Source of the DNA: JAJRPT01 sp965661945
GTDB lineage: Bacteria > Bacteroidota > Ignavibacteria > Kapaibacteriales > UBA2268
NCBI GenBank assembly: GCA_965661945.1
Contig: CBFIFP010000006.1
Coordinates: forward strand, 91,957 to 155,956
DNA: 64,000 nt
Direction of reading: 5' to 3'
Positions 44,204 through 53,561 of this stretch are shown here, piece by piece (position 1 is the first letter of the stretch; every line of letters begins with the position of its first letter). A program made the position numbers and the translations under genes. The notes beneath the pieces were generated by a model. It made no database searches. It saw nothing but the letters and a program-made list of their open reading frames with translations, and had not been told where the DNA came from.

Positions 44204-44806
44204 CCGTTTAGAAATTAGGTTATAAAAGTTAATTAAAATTATTGCTATTATTGTTCCTATAATAGCACCAGAAATTATATCAATTGGGTAATGGACTCCT
44301 ACAAATACTCTACTGATTGCAACTAATGCAGCGATTGTAAAAAACGTATATTTTTGTTTTTTGAAAAAATGAGTTAAAAATGTTGCTGCAAAAAAATTAT
44401 TTGCTGCGTGAGCTGAGGGGAAGGATTTGCCAACTCCGCAACGCACAAGTAAGTTTATGTTTTCTAATTCATGGCAGGGTCTTGGTCTTCCAACTAGATT
44501 TTTAATTAATCCAGCAGTGATTTGATCTGAAAGCAGAACTCCCACTGCAATTAAAAATGCTATTAAAAAACCTGATTTATTTTCTTTCAATAAATTTGTA
44601 AAGTAATATTTGAATGTCAAATTATTATATTTTATTTCTTTTAAATGGCTAAAAAATAATAGATAAATAAAAAGTATGATATAAATTGGGAACCAGTATT
44701 TTTCGTTTGTTATTATAGGCATAATAAAATCAGAAAAAGGATTTGAAAGGGTTTTATTTATAAAATAAAATATCGATTTATCGATTGAAATTAAATAATC
44801 TATCAT
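44192..44806 (-). CDS. PAP2-family phosphatase (membrane)
   Basis: 204 residues, five to six membrane helices and the three PAP2 motifs: KNLVGRPRP (KxxxxxxRP), SFPSAHAANN (PSAH) and SRVFVGVHYPIDIISG (SRxxxxxHxxxD). Such enzymes remove phosphate from lipid or undecaprenyl pyrophosphates on the outer side of the inner membrane. Undecaprenyl pyrophosphate recycling is a sensible guess. The ATG overlaps the stop of the upstream regulator gene (ATGA, 44803-44806), so both are translated from one message. Confidence 0.9.
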   Translation of the reverse strand: MIDYLISIDKSIFYFINKTLSNPFSDFIMPIITNEKYWFPIYIILFIYLLFFSHLKEIKYNNLTFKYYFTNLLKENKSGFLIAFLIAVGVLLSDQITAGLIKNLVGRPRPCHELENINLLVRCGVGKSFPSAHAANNFFAATFLTHFFKKQKYTFFTIAALVAISRVFVGVHYPIDIISGAIIGTIIAIILINFYNLISKRLNI

Positions 44807-45975
44807 ATTTTTTGAATTGCTAAAACAGTTATGTCGTCGTCTGGTTTGCTACCTTCTGTCCATTTTTGGATGTGAAAATCGATTATATCTATAATTTCAT
44901 CTACATTTGCATCGGAATTTATTTTAAAAATATCTAGTAATCTTTCTTCACCAAACATTTCCCCTTTGGCATTAGTTAATTCTGGAAGACCATCTGAGTA
45001 TAATATTATTTTGTCATTTTTTAATAAGTTTATTTCATGTTCCCCTATTTTTGGGTCTTCTAAAAAACCTATTGGCATGCCTTTTAGTTCAACTAGTTTC
45101 ACATTATTACCTGAGATATAAACTGGTTTTCGGTGTCCTCCAGTTGCAATTTTTGTACAGGATTGTTTTATATCAATTATTCCATAACAAATTGTAAAGA
45201 ATTGAATATCATCATTTTTGGTTAAGAAAGTTTGATTTAGTGTTGATAATGATTCAATTGGATTTTTGGGTATGTAGTTGTTATTTTCAAAATATAATAT
45301 TGGATTATTAGGATATTTATCTGAACTTATTAATTTGCTAATTGCGAAAGAAATCATAGAAGCAGGTACACCTTTACCAGTTACATCAAGAACGTAATAA
45401 ACAATAAAATCGTCTATTTGAAAGAAATTATAACTATCTCCAGATACAAGTTTTGATGGTAAATATAGTGTTGAGAATGAATAGCCACCAAATGAGCTTG
45501 AAGCTGGTTGAATCTCCTGTTGTAAGCGTGCAGCAGCCTTTAAATCTTGATTAATTTCGAAATAGGCGTGTTCTAATTCTAATTTGAGTTTTCTCTCTGA
45601 TTTGATTAGTTTATAAATAGCGATTCCATCTTTTACAGCATTGATTACTTTATTTAAATCATCGTTTTTGATTAAGAATCTGAAGATATTGCTTTCATTT
45701 ACTGCATCTACTACGATATTTATATCGTTATATCCCGTTAATAAAATTCGGATTGTTTCTGGATATTTATCTCTTACAATGTTTAAGAATTCAACGCCAT
45801 TAATACCACCCATATCATAATCTGAAACAACTAATGCAAAGTTTCTTTTTTCTAAACAGAGTAATGCCTCTTCGGCTGAGCTTGCTAAAAAGATGTCATA
45901 ATCATCATTAAAAAGCATTTGGTAAGACGATAAAAGAAGTTCTTCATCGTCAACGAATAAGATACAATCTTTCAT
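44803..45975 (-). CDS. Response regulator with PP2C-type (SpoIIE) phosphatase output
   Basis: 390 residues. Receiver domain 1-120: ILFVDDEELLLSSYQ with the acidic pair, phospho-acceptor Asp in VVSDYDMGG, Thr in LLTGYND and Lys in RFLIKND. A coiled linker (about 125-155) leads to a SpoIIE/PP2C phosphatase: YLPSKLVSGDSYNFF, VLDVTGKGVPASMISF, FCYGIID-like, ILYSDGLPELTNAKGEMFG and DDDITVLAIQ, all metal-binding acids present. It probably dephosphorylates an anti-sigma antagonist. Translationally coupled to PAP2. Confidence 0.92.
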   Translation of the reverse strand: MKDCILFVDDEELLLSSYQMLFNDDYDIFLASSAEEALLCLEKRNFALVVSDYDMGGINGVEFLNIVRDKYPETIRILLTGYNDINIVVDAVNESNIFRFLIKNDDLNKVINAVKDGIAIYKLIKSERKLKLELEHAYFEINQDLKAAARLQQEIQPASSSFGGYSFSTLYLPSKLVSGDSYNFFQIDDFIVYYVLDVTGKGVPASMISFAISKLISSDKYPNNPILYFENNNYIPKNPIESLSTLNQTFLTKNDDIQFFTICYGIIDIKQSCTKIATGGHRKPVYISGNNVKLVELKGMPIGFLEDPKIGEHEINLLKNDKIILYSDGLPELTNAKGEMFGEERLLDIFKINSDANVDEIIDIIDFHIQKWTEGSKPDDDITVLAIQKI

Positions 45976-46042
45976 TATTTTGATTTTTTTATTTATCCAA
46001 ATTACGAATTATTTAAGGAAGAACAAAGAATTTGGATAAAAA

Positions 46043-47329
46043 TTAAAAATTGTATTTGATATTTACAATAAATAGCAATCTATTATTGTTTAAATAGTTT
46101 AGGTCTTGAAGTTGGATATTATCTATATTCAACAGAGAGTTATACTCGCCTCGGAGTTCTAATATTAAGTTAGAAGGTAGGTATATTCCAGCACCTAAAC
46201 CACCTCTTAAGAATTGTGAACTCGAATTGAAATCTTGGCCTACTCCTGCAAATATTTGTGGTGCAAAGCCGTTGAATAATGTTTTAAAATCTCTTTTGAA
46301 TTCTAATGCAAGATTTGGATTCCAAACGAAGTTGTTTCCAAAAAGATTGTTTGATAAGTTTAATCCAATAGAATTAAATGCGTAATTACTAAATTTATAT
46401 TTATCAGTATTAATTTCGAATATTAATCTTCCAGATTGATTTTGGGCGTACCCTACACCAAAAGAATATTGATTTAAAGTAAAAGGTAGTTTTTCTAGTA
46501 TTTGATTATTGTAACTATAACCGAATTTGCTACCTAAACCATTTCTGAATGATGAGATTTTTTGAGTTAATACATTGACTGGGTACAATTCGAAAAATTC
46601 GATTATTTCATTTGATATATTATTCGAATTATTATTTGACTCTGTAATTACAGTTTTATTACTAATTTCTTTATCTAATTGATTATCAACTATTTTTACT
46701 GAGTTAGATTTTGAATCTAATTTAGTAATAATATTGTTAGATTGATTTTTTAAATTAGATTTTATTTTGTTGTTAGCAGATTTACTCTCAGATAAATTAT
46801 CTTGAATAAGTTTTGATTGTAAGTTATCCTTAGAAGCAACAGGTTGATTATCATTAATTAAATTATCGTTTGTTTGATTATTAATGATTTGATTATCTTC
46901 TGTTGATTCAGATTTAACTATATTTTCATAAGCGATTTTAGCTGATGTTTCTTTTGTGTTATTATTAAATAACTCAACCCCAATAACTGTTCCAAGTGTT
47001 ACAATAGCAGCACTAAATGAGGCAACTAAAGGCATCAAGATTTGCTGCCAAGCTGTCATTCCGGCTGTTGAAGAAGTTGCGATAGATGAAGTATAGGATA
47101 TTCCTAAAGACTCAAAAAGAGCGCTTGTGGTCTGGTAAGGAGGTACTAACTTTTTAACATCTTTTTGAACTGCCTCACGAATAGCTAATAGCTCTCTGTA
47201 TTCAGTTTGTAAATCTGAATTTTTTGAGAGTTCTTTTTCAAATGCCGGTAATAAAGATGAATCTAATTCTCCATCCATATATAATGTCAGCATTTCTGAA
47301 GGGCTATATTTATTCGTTCCGTCTATCAT
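46043..47329 (-). CDS. Anti-sigma-factor-like membrane protein with a barrel-like C-terminal domain
   Basis: 428 residues. Residues 1-70 (SPSEMLTLYMDGELDSSLL, PAFEKELSKNSDLQTEYREL) resemble the anti-sigma domain that clamps ECF sigma factors, without the HxxxCxxC zinc motif. One membrane helix at about 95-115. Residues 120-240 are an Asn/Ser/Lys-rich low-complexity linker. The final ~190 residues have alternating strands typical of a small outer-membrane barrel and end with an aromatic (VNIKYNF). It follows the sigma gene by 62 bp in the same orientation. It probably holds the sigma factor inactive; the barrel end could reach the outer membrane through the linker. Confidence 0.65.
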   Translation of the reverse strand: MIDGTNKYSPSEMLTLYMDGELDSSLLPAFEKELSKNSDLQTEYRELLAIREAVQKDVKKLVPPYQTTSALFESLGISYTSSIATSSTAGMTAWQQILMPLVASFSAAIVTLGTVIGVELFNNNTKETSAKIAYENIVKSESTEDNQIINNQTNDNLINDNQPVASKDNLQSKLIQDNLSESKSANNKIKSNLKNQSNNIITKLDSKSNSVKIVDNQLDKEISNKTVITESNNNSNNISNEIIEFFELYPVNVLTQKISSFRNGLGSKFGYSYNNQILEKLPFTLNQYSFGVGYAQNQSGRLIFEINTDKYKFSNYAFNSIGLNLSNNLFGNNFVWNPNLALEFKRDFKTLFNGFAPQIFAGVGQDFNSSSQFLRGGLGAGIYLPSNLILELRGEYNSLLNIDNIQLQDLNYLNNNRLLFIVNIKYNF

Positions 47330-47391
47330 TTAGTCTTGTTTATTTCCTAAAAACAATAACAATATTTTTAAAAAAATGTTACAATATTCCA

Positions 47392-47964
47392 CTACATTCT
47401 TTGAATCTCTTTAATATATGGCTCCAATACTTCTCTTATTTTTTGTTTAGACCTATGAATCCTAACTTTAACATTAGCAATAGGTTCATCGGTAACTTCT
47501 GCAATTTCTGCGTATGTTAAACCGTCGTATTCTCTTAGGATAAACATTTCTTTATATTTTTCGGGAAGTGTGTCTAAAGCAACATTTATTAATTCTAAAA
47601 GTTCATCATCTCCCTCGAATTTTCGTTCTTCGTTGACTGCCATATAATCTTCATAGCTTACGTTCATACTATCTTTTTTTCTTGATTTTATATAATTGAT
47701 GCATAAATTTCTTGCTATTCTGAGTAAAAAGGCAGGGATGTTAGTCATTTCCCTTTCTTGATGAGTGGTTTTATAAAAACTTTCGAAGGTTTCTTGGAAT
47801 ACATCTTTTGCTTCTTCTTTGCTTCCAACATAGCGTTTGCAGTAAGCAAAAACTCTTGGGGAGTGTCTGTTGTACAACTCCGCAAAAGCTATCTCGAACT
47901 GTCCTTTTTTATTTTTTACCATATCATACAGTTCTAAATCGCTATATTCTTGAATGTTTTTCAT
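47392..47964 (-). CDS. ECF-type RNA polymerase sigma factor
   Basis: 190 residues with sigma region 2 (FAELYNRHSPRVFAYCKRYVGSKEEAKDVFQETFESFY) and region 4 (LDTLPEKYKEMFILREYDGLTYAEIAEVTDEPIANVKVRIHRSKQKIRE), each quoted in part from the family core 'DVFQETF' and 'YAEIAE...NVKVRIHRSKQ'. It directs polymerase to a stress or envelope regulon, and should be controlled by the anti-sigma-like protein encoded just downstream. Upstream is a gene-free region of nearly 500 bp. Confidence 0.9.
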   Translation of the reverse strand: MKNIQEYSDLELYDMVKNKKGQFEIAFAELYNRHSPRVFAYCKRYVGSKEEAKDVFQETFESFYKTTHQEREMTNIPAFLLRIARNLCINYIKSRKKDSMNVSYEDYMAVNEERKFEGDDELLELINVALDTLPEKYKEMFILREYDGLTYAEIAEVTDEPIANVKVRIHRSKQKIREVLEPYIKEIQRM

Positions 47965-48448
47965 CTGAAGGTAAATATCACTAATTTTTAATAAAAGTTA
48001 CAAAGATTATTATCAACAAATCTATAAAGTCAAATATAATTCTATGAATAATTATAAGTTACAAACAAACTGTTTGGTCTATAAAAATTCAATATTTAGT
48101 TTGACGAAACTAAATAAGAATTGTTTTATATCAATTATGTAGCCAAGAATTATGCCGTAATTAAAAAATATTCTAAATTGTGAGTAAGAAAAAATTTCTA
48201 TCATATATTTGCTAATTTAACTATGCTCAACAATCATTACTTTAAAGCATATAACAATAAATTTTGAAAATATTGAAAACTAATTAGAAAATATTTTAAC
48301 AAAAATTTGGTATTTAATTAAGCATTATTTAATTAAGCATTATTTAATTAAGCAGAAATTTTTAATTCAAATGTAAAATTTTTGTCTAATATAAAGGAAT
48401 GTATTTAAAAGTTGATTTTTATGAAAATGGTGAAAGGATGGCAGAAAA
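47965..48448. other. 484-bp intergenic region between divergent sigma factor and secreted-protein gene
   Basis: Very AT-rich, no gene seen. Holds a 15-bp tandem repeat at 48311-48354. Divergent promoters must lie here but no full TTG-N19-TAnnTTTG pair was found. Confidence 0.6.
48311..48354. repeat. 15-bp tandem repeat x2.9
   Basis: TATTTAATTAAGCAT repeated nearly three times without mismatch, about 95 bp upstream of the next gene. Confidence 0.85.
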
Positions 48449-49819
48449 ATGTTACAATTTTTAATATCAATTTTGTTTCAGTTCTCAATTTGTGGTCAAT
48501 TTGATAAAATTGAATTTGATGATTGTGAAAGTTGTACTTTTAGTATTTATAAACAACAAGAAATAAATCATGGGAAATTATTTTTAAGTGGAACTGTGAT
48601 AGATACCTCTAAAAAATATTCAAATTTTTTTATTATTGAAGAAGACGACAAGATAGTTGTAAAACAATTATTTCAATTACCCTATAATATGATACCAAAT
48701 TTAATTATAGAGGAAGATAGTAAATATTTGATGTTTAGCACCAAAACTAACTTTAAAATTAAGCTAATTCTAAATGATGAGTTTGAAATAATTGAAGAAA
48801 AAATAAAAGTATCAGCAAATTATAATTACTCACAACAGATTTATTTAGATAATTATCTTTATGAATTTGGAAATATAAATAATTATAATGATAGTTTAAA
48901 AACTTATGAAAATATTTTTACTCTGCAAAAAGTCAATTTAACAGATTTTGAAATTGAAGTTGATACAATAAGAGAACTTGAGTTATATCAAAATTTTGAT
49001 TTACACTATTTTGAAAAATCTTCAGAAAATGAGTTTGTTCTATTTACATCTCAAATAGTTCCTTCATTAAATGAAAATAGATGGTATTTAGATAAATATG
49101 ATGCAGAACAAAAAACTTATGTAAGAAAGCTTTTTAACACTAAAAAACATAATATAAATATAAATTCTGTGTTTAAAAATCCCAATGGAGGTTTTTTAAT
49201 TGCCTCAATTTTCAAAACAAATGTTATTTTCGGTAATCAGCCAATTATTTTCAAAATTGATGAAAATGGCAATTTGATTGATAGCATATTTGTAAAACCT
49301 GTAAGATACGATGATGAGAACTTAATTTATTCAATTAAATGGTTTGAGATAATAGATGCTGATGATAACTATACTTACAGCATTTTGTCGATAACTCAGA
49401 ACAAAGAAAATTATAAAACAATGTTCCTTGTTTTAGATAATTACGGAGAATTAATCTATAAATATGAATTTGATAATAAAACTGATTATCATATTTTTTC
49501 AAATTATTATAATTATGATAACTTTCTGAATTTATATGGTAGAGTTAATAATGATTTATTCAAATTACAAATAAATAAGGATGTTCTAAGTATTCCGTTA
49601 ACAAACAAGGAAGTAAAATCATTTTTTATTAAGGATAAATTAGTAGTAAACTCCGTTATTAAAGAAGTTACTGTTTTCAACATCAAAGGTGAAGAAATAG
49701 ATTGTAATATAAGATTCTATAATAACATTACAGAAATTGAGTTTGATAATCAATCTGATGGTATTTATATTGTAAGTACAGAATTGGGAATATTTAAAGT
49801 TCTAAAAAATTCATTTTAA
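48449..49819 (+). CDS. Secreted propeller-like protein with T9SS-like tail
   Basis: 456 residues, hydrophobic start MLQFLISILFQFSICGQ without basic residues. AAAGGATG lies about 10 nt upstream. The body is strand-rich with motifs such as KHGKLFLSGTVID-like 'HGKLFLSGTVID', LYEFGNINNYND and GGFLIASIFKTN, resembling the WD-like propellers of Kapabacteria/Bacteroidota, but no Asp boxes. The end looks like a short T9SS tail: VKEVTVFNIKGEEID-like 'EVTVFNIKGEEID' and 'SDGIYIVSTELGIFKVLKN'. Similar in design to 13590-15050. Function unknown. Confidence 0.6.
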   Translation: MLQFLISILFQFSICGQFDKIEFDDCESCTFSIYKQQEINHGKLFLSGTVIDTSKKYSNFFIIEEDDKIVVKQLFQLPYNMIPNLIIEEDSKYLMFSTKTNFKIKLILNDEFEIIEEKIKVSANYNYSQQIYLDNYLYEFGNINNYNDSLKTYENIFTLQKVNLTDFEIEVDTIRELELYQNFDLHYFEKSSENEFVLFTSQIVPSLNENRWYLDKYDAEQKTYVRKLFNTKKHNININSVFKNPNGGFLIASIFKTNVIFGNQPIIFKIDENGNLIDSIFVKPVRYDDENLIYSIKWFEIIDADDNYTYSILSITQNKENYKTMFLVLDNYGELIYKYEFDNKTDYHIFSNYYNYDNFLNLYGRVNNDLFKLQINKDVLSIPLTNKEVKSFFIKDKLVVNSVIKEVTVFNIKGEEIDCNIRFYNNITEIEFDNQSDGIYIVSTELGIFKVLKNSF

Positions 49820-49842
49820 TTTTTTTTAAACCAACCCCAAAA

Positions 49843-49872
49843 AAAATCCCCTCTAAATTTAGAAGGGATTTT
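49843..49872. terminator. Bidirectional terminator
   Basis: AAAATCCC pairs with GGGATTTT around the inner palindrome TCTAAATTTAGA, between convergent genes. Confidence 0.75.
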
Positions 49873-49881
49873 AAATCTTAT

Positions 49882-50688
49882 TTACTTTTTATAATATTTC
49901 ATTGCTTCGGGCATATACTCTTTTAAATCATCAATTCGAGTTTTATCTGAAGGGTGGGTAGATAGAAATTCTGGTTGATTACCTCCTTTTAGTTTAGCCA
50001 TTCTTTCCCAAAATGCAATTGCTTCATTGGGATTATAACCCGCAATCGCCATAAAAACTAAACCAAGTTTGTCGGCTTCAGTTTCGTGCATTCTACTAAA
50101 TGGTAACATAACTCCAACTTGTGAGCCAGCTCCGTAAGCCGCCATCCATAAGTTTCTTGTTTGCTCTGATTTTTCACTCATTGCAACGCTAAGAGCTACT
50201 CCGCCCATTTGCTGGATAAGACCTTGACTCATTCTTTCGCCGCCGTGTTCGGCTATTGCATGGGCTACTTCGTGACCCATTACTACCGCTACACCAGTTT
50301 CGTTTTGAGTTATTGGCAAAATACCTGTGTAAAAGACTACTTTCCCACCAGGCATACACCAAGCATTTACATTTGGGTCTTCTATTAGGTTGAACTCCCA
50401 AGAGTAATCTTTTAATCTTTTGGTGAGTTTTTTTTCTTTCATGTATTGCTCAACAGCATTTTTAATTTTGTTACCCACATTTTTAATCATTTGGGTTTGT
50501 TTAACATTATTAGAAACTTTAGCGTTTTTCATAAAATCGCCATATTGAGTAAAACTCATCGGATATAATTGACTTTTTGGTATTATATTAACTTGTTTTC
50601 TTCCAGTTATAGGTACCCTGGTGCAAGAACCAATAAAAGCGAAAAGTACTGTTAGAGTAGTTAATCTAATAAAGTTATTTAATTTCAT
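49882..50688 (-). CDS. M48-family metalloprotease, lipoprotein
   Basis: 268 residues, lipoprotein signal ending FIGSC (Cys22), so anchored in the outer or inner membrane facing the periplasm. Catalytic zinc motif HEVAHAIAEH with the third ligand Glu in HETEADKLGL, both intact. Similar in size and layout to BepA/LoiP-like quality-control proteases (short, no TPR domain). The ATG overlaps the stop of an upstream 47-residue membrane protein (TAATG), indicating coupling. Confidence 0.92.
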   Translation of the reverse strand: MKLNNFIRLTTLTVLFAFIGSCTRVPITGRKQVNIIPKSQLYPMSFTQYGDFMKNAKVSNNVKQTQMIKNVGNKIKNAVEQYMKEKKLTKRLKDYSWEFNLIEDPNVNAWCMPGGKVVFYTGILPITQNETGVAVVMGHEVAHAIAEHGGERMSQGLIQQMGGVALSVAMSEKSEQTRNLWMAAYGAGSQVGVMLPFSRMHETEADKLGLVFMAIAGYNPNEAIAFWERMAKLKGGNQPEFLSTHPSDKTRIDDLKEYMPEAMKYYKK

Positions 50689-50831
50689 TATTTCTTTTTC
50701 CTATTATTTCTTTTATTTTGTCTATTATTTTTCATAGCATCTAATTTATCCTTGTTGATTTTTGTAAGAACAAAAACAGGAATTGCAATAACTAAGAATA
50801 TAACTAAAATAGTAATTGAAACGCTATCCAT
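50688..50831 (-). CDS. 47-residue small membrane protein
   Basis: MDSVSITILVIFLVIAIPVF opens one membrane helix, followed by a strongly basic tail rich in Lys/Arg/Asn (NNRQNKRNNRKKK). A TAGGAA site lies 9-10 nt before the ATG. The stop TAA overlaps the ATG of the M48 protease gene. Too short for routine gene calling, but the ribosome site, the coupling and the clean helix-plus-basic-tail design support it. It may bind or regulate the protease, or act at the membrane; no family known. Confidence 0.6.
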   Translation of the reverse strand: MDSVSITILVIFLVIAIPVFVLTKINKDKLDAMKNNRQNKRNNRKKK

Positions 50832-50947
50832 AATATTTTTCCTAAAAAATTTAAAATTAATATGTAAGATAAGGAGATTTTAAACTATATCCAAATATTA
50901 TTTTTAATATGTTCATTTTTATGTTAAAATAAATTGTTTAACAATAA

Positions 50948-52102
50948 TTAATCCAACAAGATACTTCTTGGTATGTCTTGGGGTAGTCTTGTTAACAGCT
51001 CATAGTTGAGTTGGTTACTGAGTTCGGAAAATGATGCTACAGTTACTTCCATTTCAGCTTGAATTCCAATCATGGTAACTGTATCGCCAATTTGCGACTG
51101 AGGAACTTCGCATAAATCAATTATCATTAGGTTCATGTTTACTATTCCAATGACAGAAACTCTTTTTTGATTAACTAAAACTCTGCCGGTATTGCTCAAA
51201 GCTCTTGTAAAACCATGTGAATAACCTACAGGAACTATACCGATAGTCATTTTTTTTTGTGCAAGAAAAGTAGTTCCATAGCCAATAAATTCTCCTTCAT
51301 TTACTTCTTTTTTGCTCATTATCTGACTGCACCAAGAGATAACTCTTTTTAAAGGGTCATTTTTTATTTTTTTATTTTTAATATATTCTATAAATGTTTC
51401 TTTACTGGGCCAGAAACCATATTGCAATATTCCAACTCGAATCATATCCATTCTTGTTTCAGGATAACGGATTGATGCTGCAGAGCAAGCAGAGTGAAGA
51501 ATTGTAGGAGTTAATCCTTTATCCTTAAAATGACTTACTGCTTTATGGAAGGTCTTTTTTTGTTTTAGAATTCTTGCATAATTGGCGATGCTTTCGGCAC
51601 CTGCAAAATGAGTGCATAGTGCTTTAAATTCTAAGTTGTTTTCATTATTTTTTAGTATGTCAGCAACATAATTCCAATTTGGTTTATCAAAACCAGTTCT
51701 ATTCATACCAGTTTCTACTTCAATGTGAACTATGGCTTTTTTGTTGAGTTTTTTCGATGCTTCTAATATTTTTAGTAATCTTTCTAATTCGAAAACGTAA
51801 ATTTCAATATCATTTTCTATTGCCCAGCCCAATTCTTCATCGTAAATCATTCCCATTATTAAAATGGTTGAATTATTACGAGAGGATTTTTTAACTCTAT
51901 AAGCTTCATTGGAACTAAAGACTGAGAAATGGTTTATCCCACATTCTTCTGCTAATGGAACATATTCTTCAATTCCATGTCCATAGGCATTGCCTTTAAC
52001 AACACTACTTATGATTTTATTTTTTCCGTATATTTTTCTTAAAAATTTTAGATTAGTTTCAAGCGCTTTTTTATTTAAAAAGATGTTAGAGGTTGATTTC
52101 AC
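50948..52102 (-). CDS. alr: Alanine racemase
   Basis: Makes D-alanine for peptidoglycan using PLP. 384 residues with the PLP lysine (Lys36) in SSVVKGNAYGHG, the barrel motif HIEVETGMNRTGF, the second catalytic Tyr in FIGYGTTFLA, VPVGYSHGF and VIGIVNMNLMIIDL. In most racemases the last block reads 'GRVCMDQ' or similar; here Val-Asn-Met-Asn replaces Arg/Cys-Met-Asp, a mild change near the substrate site. Single gene on the minus strand. Confidence 0.93.
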   Translation of the reverse strand: MKSTSNIFLNKKALETNLKFLRKIYGKNKIISSVVKGNAYGHGIEEYVPLAEECGINHFSVFSSNEAYRVKKSSRNNSTILIMGMIYDEELGWAIENDIEIYVFELERLLKILEASKKLNKKAIVHIEVETGMNRTGFDKPNWNYVADILKNNENNLEFKALCTHFAGAESIANYARILKQKKTFHKAVSHFKDKGLTPTILHSACSAASIRYPETRMDMIRVGILQYGFWPSKETFIEYIKNKKIKNDPLKRVISWCSQIMSKKEVNEGEFIGYGTTFLAQKKMTIGIVPVGYSHGFTRALSNTGRVLVNQKRVSVIGIVNMNLMIIDLCEVPQSQIGDTVTMIGIQAEMEVTVASFSELSNQLNYELLTRLPQDIPRSILLD

Positions 52103-52253
52103 AGACTATTTATATTTATTAAACTTACGATTAAGAAACGATAGATATTAAATATTATTTTAAATTAAAATAATTGATTCAATATTATAATATGATTTTG
52201 CATAATATTATTTTTTAAAAATTTTGTATTGTAGAATTTATTGAATTAAATTA

Positions 52254-53561
52254 TTAAATATCTTCTATTGCTACTAATTTAAAAAAGCCACTTGAAATTG
52301 ATGAGAATATATATCTTTGTTTTAGATTTTTATATTCCCAAATAAATCCAGGTTTTCCATCTATGTTTTGATCTAAGATTAGATCTGGGGGTCCGTTTAG
52401 GATAAAAACTTTACCTCTATCAGTTTGTGCACCATCTTTTTCGGCTAAGGTAGAAAAATTAAAAAAAGCAAAGTCAACTCTGCTAAAATATTGTTCCATA
52501 GATTCATTATATGGTGTGTTAGGCGTTGGGTCTAATTTTTTCCAATATTCCATAAATTTCTTTGCAATTTGAGCATCACTTCCTTCTTGAATCAGTTTTA
52601 ATTCTTCATCTGTCAAAATGTAATACATCAAATCCGTAGCATATTTGATATTATCTAATGAAAGAGATTTGCTTTCCCATTCAATTTTAAAATATGAAGT
52701 AACGCTGTCGTTGTTTTCGTTGTTTACAATTAATTTGTACTCGCCAGGAATTATTCTTTCACTTGGAAGTGATATTTTTATAAAATTATAGTCCCCATTT
52801 TTAATGTTAAAGTTAATTTTAGAATCTTTTGAATTAAAAATAATGTCTTTATTTGATAGTACGTTTACTTTTCCATCAATAATTATTTTTTCATCACTCC
52901 AATAGTTGTAAAATTCATCTTCATCGTTTTTAGAGATGTATTCAATATTAAAATAATATTCGTTATCAGTAGAATTTGTTGGCATAATTAAAGCAATATT
53001 ATAGTTATCAAAAAGAGCAGAGCTTTTAATAATATATGGACTTAAATTGTATAAGTTCTTTTCGCTGTCTTCTCTGAAAAACAATATATCTTCTTTGATT
53101 TTTGAGGACGGGGCATCTACGATTCTTAGTTTTTTTGAATATTTTTTTTGTTTGTTTAGTAATTGTAATTCACAAGAGTAGTTTTTGCGGGGAAGAGTTA
53201 TTTCAAAAAAAGATTCAAAATAGTCTTTTTTGGAGTTTGTTAGTTCATAGGAGTTAACATAATTAGTATCAATTAATTGAGTTCTATTTCTGATTATTCC
53301 ACCCTCATCAGTACATACTAATTCTACTTCAATTCTAGAAGAATATATAATTAGACCTTTAGAGTTTGTAGTTTCTTGAAAGGTTAGTATATCATTAATT
53401 ATTCTAAATGGTATAATAAGTCTGATAGAGTCTTTATGGCTATGTTCTAATGTAAAAGATGTAGCATCAAAAACATTTCCATAGGAATAATAATTACTTT
53501 TATCTATTGCAGATAGTTTTACTAAACTAATTAAAAATATTAAAAATAAGTTATATTTCAT
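52254..53561 (-). CDS. GWxTD-domain protein
   Basis: 435 residues with a signal peptide (about 1-18). The C-terminal ~130 residues match the GWxTD family: FMEYWKKLDPTPNTPYNES, YFSRVDFAFFNFSTL and TDRGKVFILNGPPD, ending in a strand with IWEYK. The eponymous GWxTD is changed to DGAQTD. The N-terminal part is strand-rich, as usual in the family. Role unknown (surface or periplasmic, Bacteroidota/Chlorobiota/Acidobacteria). Overlaps ruvX by 11 bp. Confidence 0.8.
   Translation of the reverse strand: MKYNLFLIFLISLVKLSAIDKSNYYSYGNVFDATSFTLEHSHKDSIRLIIPFRIINDILTFQETTNSKGLIIYSSRIEVELVCTDEGGIIRNRTQLIDTNYVNSYELTNSKKDYFESFFEITLPRKNYSCELQLLNKQKKYSKKLRIVDAPSSKIKEDILFFREDSEKNLYNLSPYIIKSSALFDNYNIALIMPTNSTDNEYYFNIEYISKNDEDEFYNYWSDEKIIIDGKVNVLSNKDIIFNSKDSKINFNIKNGDYNFIKISLPSERIIPGEYKLIVNNENNDSVTSYFKIEWESKSLSLDNIKYATDLMYYILTDEELKLIQEGSDAQIAKKFMEYWKKLDPTPNTPYNESMEQYFSRVDFAFFNFSTLAEKDGAQTDRGKVFILNGPPDLILDQNIDGKPGFIWEYKNLKQRYIFSSISSGFFKLVAIEDI

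Noticed and set aside
44192..44206. Overlap of terminase fragment and PAP2 as a functional antisense arrangement
   Set aside because: The 12-bp overlap is most simply the place where the terminase gene was cut.
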